From Blastomyces gilchristii SLH14081 (lineage: Eukaryota; Ascomycota; Eurotiomycetes; Onygenales; Ajellomycetaceae), in NCBI RefSeq assembly GCF_000003855.2, contig NW_003101639.1:60006-72330 (forward strand): a stretch of 12,325 nucleotides of DNA, in the 5' to 3' direction. The translations under genes and the position numbers were made by a program. The stretch's first letter is position 1; each line of letters starts with the position of its first letter. Shown here in pieces: positions 1 through 8,030 of this stretch. The notes beneath the pieces are model-generated. The model did not search any database, was not told where the DNA came from, and saw nothing but the letters and a program-made list of their open reading frames with translations.

Positions 1-146
1 AGCTATTTATAGTAAAATATATGTGCAAGCAGAGATCTAGTATAGCAAGTATAGATGAGCATTGTAGTAAGCTGATAATGATGAGAATATAGTAGTAATA
101 TAATGTTAGTGATATTTAGTAGTGTATACCTCTTTTTTCTGACACA
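1..146 (-). repeat. Partial 3' LTR (U3) of the Copia element
   Basis: On the minus strand the Pol stop codon is followed by about 100 bases of spacer, a purine-rich stretch (147-156), then TGTGTCAG, a usual type of fungal Copia LTR start (TG...). The LTR continues to the window edge, where the minus strand reads TATAAATAG (about 3-11), a good TATA box for the element promoter. The LTR is cut by the window start, so its end, R and U5 are not seen. I could not find a matching 5' LTR beside the gag start at 2912, so the assignment rests on position, the polypurine tract and the TG start. Confidence 0.55.
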
Positions 147-156
147 CCCTCTTCAG
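147..156 (-). other. Polypurine tract of the Copia element
   Basis: The minus strand reads CTGAAGAGGG directly before the TG that starts the putative 3' LTR. In LTR retrotransposons a tract like this primes plus-strand DNA synthesis. It lies about 100 bases past the Pol stop, the expected place. Confidence 0.5.
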
Positions 157-253
157 CAAATGTAACATGTAAATGAAAGTATAATTGAAGCTGTAATAAA
201 AAGAGTGTAGATGAATCTGTAGCAATTACATCAAGATAGATCATTTATTCTGC

Positions 254-400
254 TTACACCTCAATGATATCTGATATATCAACTAGGCCTAGCATCTTGA
301 CAAATTCTGTATGTTTCTGGCATGGCAGAGCCTTAGTGAGGCCATTCACTGGCATCTGGGCTGTAGGCACTCAATCAACTGTAATATCACTGAATTGAAC
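254..400 (-). pseudogene. Copia Pol, C-terminal end of the RNase H domain
   Basis: The minus strand encodes VQFSDITVDWVPTAQMP, then NGLTKALP, KH and FVKMLGLVDISD, and ends at TAA (254-256). This is the typical C-terminus of fungal Copia Pol (consensus ..WVPT.EMPADGLTKALP). The Trp before VPT is a TGA at 371-373. The reading frame is the same as that of protease and GAG-pre-integrase upstream. Nearly all of the RNase H domain is missing: this tail joins within a few codons to the RT YVDD block, so about 200-250 residues have been lost. VN replaces the usual AD before GLTK, consistent with C-to-T and G-to-A mutation. The piece belongs to an inactive, shortened polyprotein. Confidence 0.85.
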
Positions 401-540
401 ATGTTCTCGGATTGATATCTCTCATCCGAATCCTCCCATCGGGATAGGATGACGATATCATCCACATAGAAGAAGACAATTAATCAATCATTTGAGAAGA
501 GGCAGCAATCCTCTGACATAGAGATGAAGTCTAGTGTTCT
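401..540 (-). pseudogene. Copia Pol, reverse transcriptase fragment with YVDD
   Basis: The minus strand encodes RTLDFISMSEDCCLFSNDWL followed by IVFFYVDDIVILS. This matches the Copia RT stretch '..LGF..VPEDPCLF..D..ILFFYVDDI', including the catalytic Asp pair of YVDD. The Trp of NDWL is TGA (484-486); the Trp of RWED is TGG. This piece is in a different frame from its neighbours. The RT core before it (palm and fingers, up to the KALYGL region) and everything after the YVDD strand are deleted, so no active RT can be made from it. It lies between the RNase H tail and the RT N-terminal piece. Confidence 0.85.
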
Positions 541-805
541 CAGATTCTTTGTAATATAGGTGTTTTTCAGCATCTGTTCAGTGGTTCAGTGAATCTGGCA
601 GTTGAGATCTATAAATTCTTGAAGTCAGTATGGATGCTGTTGATGTAGATGTATTATTGATAACAGTAAAAACAGTATTAAGAAATAAACTTTAAGACTT
701 GTAGAAGTCTGAATATGAATGAGAATGAGAGAATGCTTCATTGATCATTTGAAAAGGATTGACTTTGACATTTGTAACTGTCACAAGGTGGACAGCTCTG
801 TGATT
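541..805 (-). pseudogene. Copia Pol, linker and N-terminal start of RT
   Basis: In the main Pol frame the minus strand reads RIYRSQLPDSLNHW and then a KHLYYKE-like segment at about 541-619. This resembles the start of fungal Copia RT ('IHR.QLP..P.HW..M.KHP...'). The Trp is TGA (578-580). Before it, 620-805 encodes a low-complexity Ser/Asn/Thr-rich linker with one TAA (692-694). The frame enters through TGA at 806-808, read here as Trp, directly from the minisatellite-coded repeats. After the KE residues the sequence jumps to the LDF..EDCCLF block, which marks an internal deletion of the RT fingers and palm. Assignment of this short piece is moderately sure. Confidence 0.6.
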
Positions 806-812
806 TCAGGCT

Positions 813-1082
813 TGTGTATGATTATCTATCACAGCTGAATAAGTATTGATATCAACATTGCTGTTCTGTATACAATTATCTATCACAGCTGAATGAGTAT
901 TAATATCAACATTAAAGTTCTGTGTATGATTAGCTATTGTATCTGAATGAGTATTAATATCAACATTAATGTTCTGTGTATAATTATCTATCACAGTTGA
1001 ATGAGTATTAATATCAACTTCAGTGTTCTGAGTACAATTAGCTATCACAGCTGATTAAGTATTAATATCAATATTGAAATCT
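813..1082. repeat. 54-bp coding minisatellite, five units
   Basis: Five tandem units start at 813, 867, 921, 975 and 1029, each exactly 54 bp; the last is the most diverged. Every unit contains TATCACAGCTGAAT-like and ATATCAACATT-like blocks. Since 54 is a multiple of three, the array keeps the Pol reading frame and codes for an 18-residue repeat (NTHSAVIDN, then TQN, then VDI) on the minus strand. It lies in the Pol linker between GAG-pre-integrase and RT, where the integrase core would be expected. One unit carries a TAA (1055-1057). Confidence 0.95.
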
Positions 1083-1615
1083 GTATCAACATTAGAGTCT
1101 GCTGACTCTGGTGTAGGTTCAGGTATTGAATACAGTGTATGAGATCTAACATGAGAATATCTAGATATTTGATTTTCCACATTAGATAGCTGGCAGAGGT
1201 TGCAAAGCTCAGTGATAAGCTCATCTGCAGCATCTTCTAGATGAGTGATTTGAACACCAGTTGCATCATTTACAAGATTTTGAATGATGATTTTTGAAGA
1301 ATGTTCTAATCTCTTATACCACATAGACTGAGTAGCTATAGAGATCTTAGGTTTTTGAGATGGTTTTGTAGAAGTGTGTATTGACAGATTGAAAGAATGA
1401 TTTCTTGAAGTGTGTATTGACAGATTAGAAGAAGAATTTGTAGAAGTTAAAGAATTTGATGATATCATTTTTTCAGATATAGTGATGTTAGAAGTGTGAG
1501 ATGTGAACTGTGTGATAGCTGAGATAGTTGAGAAAACAGCTTTTTCACTATATTCTGTAACTAGCAATCTCTCAAATACTTCAACATGTGTAAAGATTGT
1601 ATTATCTATGTGTTT
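1058..1615 (-). pseudogene. Copia Pol, GAG-pre-integrase region
   Basis: In the Pol frame the minus strand runs from just after a TAA (1616-1618) to a TAA at 1055-1057. It starts KHIDNTIFTHVEVFERL, passes through a Ser/Thr-rich stretch, then gives MWYKRLEHSSKIIIQNL, ATGVQI, and CNLC with ISR. This matches the GAG-pre-integrase domain of fungal Copia (W..RLGH.S...L..L....G..I ... C..C......ISR), including the His and CxxC that bind zinc. The Trp of MWYK is TGG. The integrase catalytic core (D,D,E) that should follow is absent; the chain passes straight into an acidic linker and the 18-residue repeats. The element therefore cannot code for its own integrase here. Confidence 0.85.
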
Positions 1616-2051
1616 TTACAATCTGAAGTCTTTTCCATCATAATAAATGCCTTCTATATGAAAACACAGTTTCCATGCAATGATATTTGTATGGAAATTC
1701 GGGATGTAAGCTGCATTGATGAGGTTGACATTGAACTGCTTTCCTGCTTCATTTATCATGATAGTTCTAACAGTTTCATAATCTTCAACTTTAGTGCTGG
1801 AATCATCTGTATAGACTTCTGTGTTCACAGAAGTAAAGAATAGAAAATGTGTTTGATTATTATATATATGCTGTTCCGCGCCAGTATCAAAGATTCAGAA
1901 GTTTCAGAGATAGAAGTGAGAATTTGAAGAGTTTATTGATATTTTTCTGATCTGTTGATTGATAGATTGATGATCAGTAGATAGATTGAGAATTAATAGA
2001 TTGAGAATCTGATTGCTTCAGAACCATTCCTCTCAGAACTGCTTCATTGAC
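1616..2051 (-). pseudogene. Copia Pol start: aspartic protease
   Basis: This minus-strand frame opens after a TAG (2054-2056) and ends at TAA (1616-1618), reading TGA as Trp. The diagnostic stretch is WIFDTGAEQH with the catalytic Asp at 1886-1888. It is followed by a beta-rich stretch ending in AAYIPNFHTNI and GIYYDGKDFRL, as in fungal Copia proteases (W..DTGA..H ... NV.YVP.F..NL.S). The conserved Trp before the DTGA motif is TGA (1895-1897), and a second TGA lies four residues upstream. CpG dinucleotides survive at the active site. The TAA at 1616 interrupts an otherwise continuous frame into GAG-pre-integrase. The frame overlaps the end of gag by about 190 bases and is +1 relative to it. 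Confidence 0.85.
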
Positions 2052-2912
2052 ATCTATCATATCTGTATTCATGAATGAATCTCTAGATATCGCATGATCA
2101 ATGCATCTCTTTAATTCTTGATTCTTAAGAGCTTGATTGATCTGAGTTCTCTTCTCCTCATTTTTCTTTCATCCAGGTGACTTCCTTGATGAATTGAGAT
2201 AGTAGCACTGAGTGTATCAGTGGCAGGCTCCGCAGATGCAGTTTCCAAATGTTGCTGGTAATGAGAATTGCTGAGATCTTTCATTAAGAGTAGTGAAGTT
2301 TATAGATTTATCTTCTTTGAGAATACTCATTTCTCTATACTGGTTCTTGAAGTTCTTAACTAACTCTATTAAAGATATGACATCTTTATCACATCAAATA
2401 TTCTTAGCCCAGATCTGTGTATATCCTGCATCAATAGCTAGATTCACATTTAAGAAATCTTTCTTCAAGTTGAACTGTCCAGCTATATCTGCCTCTTTGA
2501 TATCATCTTCAATAAGTGATCAGTTGTTTAATCACTTCTCTATACCTTTGTTTTTCAGTGCTTTGCAGAGATCATGGTATCAGGTTCTCACATCATCTTG
2601 ATAGTCTGCGGTCGTGGGGGAGAGTTGATCTCTTAATGAACAGATAATCTTCTTCACATCATCATTCTCACTGCATACATGTAGCTCTGTGACATCTACT
2701 GTTCTTCATATAACATCTCATATATTTGTCATACCTTCATTCAATTTCTCATATTTCATATATTTGATTTTCCACGCAGTGACCTTGATGTCATATACTA
2801 TCTTAGTCTCTGCAGTGGCTTCTTCTGAACACTCAGATTTCAGAGTTTCTTCTAGTTCAGATATAAGAATAAGTGCTCACAGGTGATTATTCAGGTGTTT
2901 GCAGCTTGGCAT
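1860..2912 (-). CDS. gag: Copia Gag, 350 codons, open only if TGA is read as Trp
   Basis: The frame begins at ATG (2910-2912; in-frame TAG upstream at 2928-2930) and ends at TAA (1860-1862). It contains no other TAA or TAG but 11 TGA and 3 TGG. Gag is the capsid protein that forms the retrotransposon particle. Residues about 30-210 are helical and charged, with regularly placed Trp, as in Copia Gag (UBN2-type) proteins. Residues 225-236 are CICGACHWYTQC, the fungal Copia zinc knuckle (CxCG..H....C), followed by RKSPGW, where the Trp is also a family position. After about residue 300 the sequence becomes Ser/Gln-rich. In the standard code this would be many short fragments, which is why simple ORF calling misses it. 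Pol follows in the +1 frame. At least 14 Gln codons remain CAA or CAG. Confidence 0.85.
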
Positions 2913-3433
2913 GATATATACTGTTAACTACTAGAAGTATTCATGATAGAAAGATAAAATGTAGAGATTAAATGTATAATAGTATTTAAGCTGAGTTGTG
3001 AATAGTATTCATGAACTTCAGTCTATATAGTTGTGTGTAGTCAAGAGCTGCTAACTCTATTAATTACATAAGAGATAGAAATAGAGATAAGAAATCTGTG
3101 AGAAGTGAGATTTCTTACATATTCTTCTCTCTCTAAGACTTTATCTGTGAAGTCTTTTACTGAGTGATTTCATAGAATTAGACTCAGTACTGCAGTGATA
3201 CTCACTAAAAATTCTTTATATCTATATAAAAAAAATCTCAGTGAGAAAAAATCTCTTATTATTATAAAGAAAAAAGAGTCTGTCACTCAGTTTCTTATTC
3301 TGTGAGATTCTTTATAATTTGCAGATCTTTCTCTGACTATTATACAGATTCATCTCACATCTTTTATACAGAAGAATTCTGATTAACTCTCAATCATTTC
3401 TGTAAGATTCTTATATAATTATCACATAGATTT
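2913..3433. other. AT-rich non-coding stretch upstream of gag
   Basis: No gene is seen. This should contain the Copia leader and 5' LTR, but I find no match to the 3' LTR fragment at 1-146 and no clear primer binding site. Perfect short inverted repeats occur, for example 8-bp arms at 3089-3096 and 3109-3116. The last 65 or so bases (about 3367-3433) recur in diverged form at about 4530-4601, on the other side of the inserted tRNA-headed element. Confidence 0.6.
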
Positions 3434-3514
3434 GCCAGCATGGCCCAGTTGATAAGACTGATAATCAAGGCCACACACATTAGAGATGTGTGGGTTTGAA
3501 TCTCACTGCTGATA
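3434..3514 (+). other. tRNA-like head of copy 1 with A and B boxes
   Basis: The 81-nt unit has an A box TGGCCCAGTTG (3441-3451) and a B box GGTTTGAATCT (3493-3503), the two halves of an internal RNA polymerase III promoter. A T-stem GTGGG/CTCAC closes a 7-nt loop. The acceptor arms GCCAGCA and TGCTGAT pair poorly here, but comparing both copies points to a fully complementary 7-bp ancestor damaged by C-to-T changes. A long variable arm (ACACA/TGTGT) suggests a class II tRNA parent. It is a retroelement promoter rather than a working tRNA gene. Confidence 0.75.
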
Positions 3515-4503
3515 TCTGTCACTTCTTACTCATCAAAGCTCTCATGTAATAGAGGCTGAGCTTAATTAGTAAGACTTAATACAGAGTAGAACTCTCTACT
3601 GCAAGTCAAGTCACTAGTTAAGTGAGATTCTGCAAACACTTATCAGAGTTAGTATGAAATGTCAATATCTCACTATTCTACTATACATCTGTCAAGGTTC
3701 TAATGATATAGAGTCAAGTCTAATGTAGTGATTATATACTACTTAAGTAAGTCTCTAACTAGAGTTATCATCAGAGCCTAGCTCTCTCTCAAATACAGAG
3801 AATGATTTTAAAAATTACTTAACTAGCAGATTTAGATATATATTTAAACTATAGACAGAGTACTCTGATAGACTAGAGTCTGCAAGCTCACTATTAAGCT
3901 CTAATACTAGTAGGAAGAACTGCAGTTATCAAGTCTATAATTAGTCTCTAATATAAGATGAGATTATGATAGTTAATTAATAGATCTATAAGCATTCTTA
4001 TTCTTAACTAAGATAGAAATTAAATACTTAATAGACTTTTTATCAGAAACTTAAGCAGTTATAAGAAAATGACTGAATTCAGAAATATTTAAATATGAAG
4101 AGAAGGAAATTAATTAGATATAATCTGTTAAAACAGCTATATACTATCTTTTGATAATTTATTTCATTACAGTCTCTCTTTATTTTACTTTACTTTTTTC
4201 TTTCTATTCTTTTCTATCTATCTATTTAATATGTCTATCTTTAAGACTGTGTTCTCTTTTCTTTTATCATAATATTGTCAAATAATTTCAAAGTATCAGA
4301 AGATGTTAAAATACTGTAATTTATAAACAGTTTTTATATTCTGAGCTGAAATTTTCTGATTTTACATATCTGAAAGTGATGAATGTATAATAGTTAACTT
4401 TATAGATATAGAAAAAACTCTGAGAACTTTTAATTCTTAGATAGATATCATAGTCTCTGACTGCATACATCTATAATTGAAGAATAATAATAATAATAAT
4501 AAT
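3434..4503 (+). mobile_element. Short tRNA-headed retroelement with LINE-type tail (copy 1)
   Basis: The element starts with an 81-nt tRNA-like sequence and continues for about 550 bp that match 7950-8520. It then switches at about 3990-4000 to sequence matching 9425-9933, the 3' end of a LINE including the last codons of ORF2, and ends in an AAT microsatellite. A tRNA-derived promoter head plus a tail shared with a LINE is the layout of a tRNA-type SINE that borrows the LINE's reverse transcriptase. Relative to copy 2 it lacks about 900 bp (8521 to about 9420). It has lost many CpG, GG and CC dinucleotides that copy 2 keeps. The flanks both contain an AATTAT..ATAGATTT sequence (3417-3433 and 4504-4517), a candidate target-site duplication that is imperfect. 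Confidence 0.8.
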
Positions 4504-4506
4504 AAT
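4483..4506. repeat. AAT microsatellite tail of copy 1
   Basis: About eight AAT units end the element. Simple-sequence 3' tails of this kind are common in LINEs and their SINEs. The same tail ends copy 2 at 9915-9936. Confidence 0.95.
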
Positions 4507-5819
4507 TATATAGATTTATTCTATATCTTTCAATCTAAAGAATTTCAGTTAATCTTCAATTATTTTTCTGTAAGATTCTTATATAATTATTATATAGATT
4601 TATTCTGCAGATAAATCACTTTCTATAAGATTATCTTTATTAAAGAGAAGTATTTATAAGTTAATCTTTTACTTATTCTTATAAATTATTATTCTTTAAT
4701 ACTGTAGAATTATGAGAAATTTTTCATTCTTTTATTAACTCTGTAGAATTATAGAATCAAGATGTTTATAGTCTATAATTACTCTTTGTAATTATATAGA
4801 AAGATTCAGATCTGTAATTTATAATCACTTTTTATTTACTAGAGTGAGGTAACTGTTCTGTGAGATTATTTACAGTGTAAATAAATCTCTCTAAAGTAGT
4901 ATAAATATCTCAGATCTGTTTATAAAATTTCATCTTCTTTTCTCTTTTTCTATAACAGCTCTTAATCTTATAAACTGTGAGTATTCTTATTTATTCATGA
5001 AGTGTTTTTACTCAGATAATAGAGAGAGAGTATTTCTAACAATATCTATATATTAATTCAAGAACTTCTCAAGAATAAATTTTTTTTTTCAATTTTAATA
5101 TCTTTATAAATATTGTCTGACTATCACTGAGCTTTTTATAAGTATTCTTATAACTTCTCTAATTACTTTTTATCAGCTGATGAAGTAGAAATATTACTAT
5201 TTATAACAGTATCTTTATCTCTCTCAGTCTTATTATCACATCTGATCTTCAGATCAGCAGTTAATTTCATATCTCTTTCAGATTAACTTCTGACTCTAAG
5301 TAATACAGTCTCACTCTTTGCTGTAAGTCTTTCTATAAGAAATTTCTTACAGACTCTAGTTAATAGTTTCTGTAAAGCTTCTGATACTGTCAGTGTCTTC
5401 TATAGTTCTGTAAGTCTATAATTATCTTCTCTCTATCTGCATACTCTCTGATCAGATATATGTAAATATGTCTAGATTTTCTATCAACAGTTCTCACTGC
5501 AATGCGTTTTCACAATCTCATTATTAATAACAGATGAGTTCTCAGATACCTGTAAAATTCAGATAATTAAGATAATATAAATATTATAAATTCATAATAG
5601 AAGTTAACTTGAGTAGATAAGCTCTCTCTTTATATTCTAATTATTTTCAGACTGAATACTTCAGTATAACTGAGAAAGCAGACACCGCTTTATAACAGAT
5701 ATCTGATTATATATATAGATAATCAGCTCTCAAGATTCTGCTATAACTATATATACTCTGATATTTAGCTTCTCTGAAGTCTGTGCATTTCTGATAGTTT
5801 TTATATCAAATGTTAGAGC
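4504..5819. other. AT-rich, hairpin-rich non-coding stretch
   Basis: No gene is recognised. Short perfect inverted repeats are frequent: CTGATCT/AGATCAG with a 2-nt loop (5242-5257), CTGTAAG/CTTACAG (5321-5352) enclosing a 12-bp palindrome (5337-5348). On the minus strand about 5190-5570 has stretches of up to about 65 codons without TAA or TAG in two different frames, rich in Arg and Lys, possibly the remnant of another element's coding region. I could not assign it to a family. Sequence near 4565-4601 repeats that at 3397-3433. Confidence 0.6.
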
Positions 5820-6903
5820 ACAAGCGCTTCATCACAAACTCACTTAATTTTTCAAATAAGAACCCGCCAATAGATTCATCAAAAGTCCTCAATCATACAA
5901 GCATTTTGACCTCATCGCTGACCGCATACCTCATGTGATGATGCAGTTATCCAGCCAAATATGAACCAGATGTTGTTTAAAACTCCTGTGTGAGATTATC
6001 CCTCATTCACTCCTATCATATCACAACCCCGGGCCAATTTGTCATACAAATTGTAAGGTGAAGAGACCTAGTTATATGCATCAATCTTCTTGAGTTTGGA
6101 AGATCTCTGATCTGTAATTGTGAAGATATCTGAGAAGCAACTTTCATGAAAACCCTGTCTATCTTTGATATTTCAAAACATCAACACCAAGTCTCACTCA
6201 CATACCGCCCTTCCCAACATGGCTCACCTTCAGCAGAAAAATACAAAAAGATACCTCAGCAATAGTATTAAGCACATAATCAACAGACACATCTGAAGTG
6301 CATTCTCCGCAAAAAACCCTCTCTGTCTTTGATGTACTAAGACATCAACACCAAGTCCCACCCTTGTATCATTTCTTTCAATCTGGCCCATCCCCGGCAG
6401 AAAAATACAAAAAGATACCTTGACAACTGTATTCAATACATAATCAACAGACATGACAATCATAAAATCAGTATATCTCAAGATCTGACTGAGCCTTTGA
6501 TCCCTGCACAGTGAGATATATTAAATCTAGTTTTAATATCTCAATATTTAATAGATTCTGTAAGAAATTGAGAACAGTAACACTAGATTTCTATTGAATT
6601 TGAGAATTAACTCTATATTAATATAATCATTGATAAAGTCTTCTATTTTAAGATATAAATAATCAGTTTCTCTACATTTCACTGATAATATTTATATTAT
6701 TATATAGAAACAGACTTATATTCTCTATAATATTAAGACTCTGAAGAGAGAAAGTCTTGATAGAGAGTATATAGTAGTGTATATCTTAGCAGTTTCTATC
6801 TTATTCTTCTGCAGTAGTTAATACAAAAAAAGATCTTAGAAATAGTTTTTTACTTCTCTTGAAAAAGTAAGATGTTTTTCTCTGAATTTTATACAATATT
6901 CTT
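5820..6903. repeat. 1.09-kb tandem repeat, unit A (uninterrupted)
   Basis: This unit aligns throughout with 6914-7949 plus 9934-10019. It has two parts: a 5' part of about 660 bp with more C and G and surviving CpG, and a 3' part of about 420 bp that is very AT-rich. Structure includes an 8-bp perfect hairpin with a 3-nt loop (6035-6053), an inverted repeat at 6513-6542 and a nested stem at 6718-6770. Coding frames do not stay open in both units, so I treat it as non-coding. At 6820-6833 it holds the intact 14-bp target of the element inserted in unit B. The family is not recognised; a fragment of an LTR retrotransposon or of a non-autonomous element is possible. Confidence 0.85.
6149..6476. 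repeat. Two 164-bp subrepeats inside unit A
   Basis: Blocks containing AACCCT, CTTTGAT, CATCAACACCAAGTC, GCAGAAAAATACAAAAAGATA and ATAATCAACAGACA occur twice with a period of 164 bp (for example CTTTGAT at 6163 and 6327). The same pair is in unit B from about 7244, with a period near 155 bp, so the subrepeats predate the larger duplication. The period is not a multiple of three, against a coding role. Confidence 0.85.
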
Positions 6904-7243
6904 AGTATTTAATACAACCGCTCCATCACGAACTTGCTTGATTTTTCAAATAAGAACCCACTGATAGATTCATTGAAAAGCTCTCGATCATACAAGCATT
7001 TTGACCTCATCACTGACTGTATACCCTGTCTGATGATAGAGTTATCCAGCCAAACATGAACCAGACATTGTTTGAAACTCCTGTGTGGGATTATCCCTCA
7101 TTCTCCTCTATCACATCACAACCCTGGGCCAAATTGCTATATAAATTGTAAGGTGAAGAGACCTAGTCATATGCATCAATCTTATCGATTTTGAAAGATC
7201 TCTGATCTGTAATTGTGAAGATATCTGAGAAGTGATCTTCATG

Positions 7244-7560
7244 AAAACCCTGTTCATCTTTGATGTTTCAAAACACTAACATTAAGTCTCACCCTCATAC
7301 CGCCCTTTTCAATCTGGCTCATCCCCGGCAGAAAAATACAAAAAGATATCTTGATAATAATATCAAGCACATAATCAACAGACACTTCTGAAGTGCAATC
7401 TCTGCAGTCTGTCTTCAGTGTATCTAGATATTAACACTAAGTCTCACTCTTGTACTACCCCTCTCAATCTGGCTCATTCTTAGCAGAAGAATACAAAAAG
7501 ATATCTCAGCAACAGTATTTAATACATAATTAACAGATAACAAGTCAACAGAATAAGTCA
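7244..7560. repeat. Two ~155-bp subrepeats inside unit B
   Basis: These match the 164-bp pair of unit A. Reference blocks are CTTTGAT at 7258 and CTTCAGT at 7413; a small deletion shortens the period. GCAGAAAAATACAAAAAGATA and its diverged partner mark the two units. Confidence 0.75.
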
Positions 7561-7935
7561 ACAGTATATTAAAAACTATAAATTCAGTATACTTTAAGAT
7601 CTGACTGAGCCTTTGATCTCTGCATAGTGAGATATATTAAATCTAGTTTTAATATCTCAATATTCAATAGATTCTGCAAGAGATTGAGAATAGTAATACT
7701 AGATTTCTATTGAATTTGAGAATTAACTCTGTATTAATATAATCATTGACAAAGTCTTCTATTTTAAGATATAAATAATCAGTTTCTCTACATCTCACTG
7801 ATAATATTTATATTATTATATAGAAACAGACTTATATTCTCTATAATATTAAAACTCTGAAGAGAGAAAGTCTTGATAGAGAGTATATAGTAGTGTATAT
7901 CTTAGCAGTTTCTATCTTATTCTTCTGCAGCAGTT

Positions 7936-7949
7936 AATACAAAAAAAGA
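7936..7949. repeat. 14-bp target-site duplication, left copy
   Basis: AATACAAAAAAAGA lies directly before the tRNA-like head and recurs perfectly at 9934-9947 directly after the AAT tail. The single, uninterrupted copy is at 6820-6833 in unit A. An A-rich target of this length is typical of LINE-driven, target-primed insertion. Confidence 0.9.
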
Positions 7950-8030
7950 GCCAGCGTGGCTCAGTTGATAAGACTGGTAATCAAGGCCGCATATATTAGA
8001 AGTGCGTGGGTTCGAATCTCATCACTAGCA
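7950..8030 (+). other. tRNA-like head of copy 2 with A and B boxes
   Basis: The A box TGGCTCAGTTG (7957-7967) and B box GGTTCGAATCT (8009-8019) are near-perfect internal Pol III promoter elements. The acceptor arm GCCAGCG pairs with CACTAGC (8023-8029) apart from two A/C mismatches that are G-to-A damage, and A8030 sits at the discriminator position. The T-arm is GTGGG/CTCAT and a long variable arm CGCA/TGCG is present. If the anticodon stem is CTGGT/GCCGC, the loop is AATCAAG, placing TCA at the anticodon, but position 33 is A instead of the usual U, so the anticodon is uncertain. It is most likely a Pol III promoter head, although a tRNA gene cannot be excluded by eye. Confidence 0.75.

Larger units (their letters stand above)
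6914..7949. repeat. 1.09-kb tandem repeat, unit B, left part
   Basis: Offset from unit A is 1094 bp at the start. Differences from unit A are mostly C/T or G/A, many at CpG and at CC/GG. The unit is split by the retroelement inserted after 7949 and resumes at 9934. The left part ends with the first copy of the 14-bp target-site duplication (7936-7949). Confidence 0.9.

Noticed and set aside
1586..1843. Plus-strand open frame of 85 codons
   Set aside because: It lies opposite the Copia protease, which has clear family motifs; the plus-strand peptide resembles nothing.
2293..2886. Two plus-strand open frames (2293-2601 and 2689-2886)
   Set aside because: Both are antisense to the Gag frame, whose zinc knuckle and Trp pattern are convincing.
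2913..3300. 5' LTR of the Copia element
   Set aside because: No stretch matching the 3' LTR fragment or its TATA box could be found by eye; it may be deleted or too diverged.
5177..5194. Hammerhead ribozyme core (CTGATGA followed by GAAA)
   Set aside because: The bases between the two core motifs are too few to form stem II and no flanking helices fit.
5163..5570. A single degenerate minus-strand gene of about 130 codons
   Set aside because: On checking codon positions the open stretches fall in two frames with extra stops between them, and no motif is recognisable.
6230..6481. Minus-strand 83-codon frame with hydrophobic segments
   Set aside because: It spans the 164-bp subrepeats, whose period is not a multiple of three, and it is not preserved in the second repeat unit.
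7950..8030. A working suppressor-type tRNA reading UGA (TCA in the anticodon position)
   Set aside because: Tempting given the UGA observation, but position 33 is not U, the D-arm is poor, the variable arm is long (tRNA-Trp has a short one), and the unit heads a retroelement in two places.
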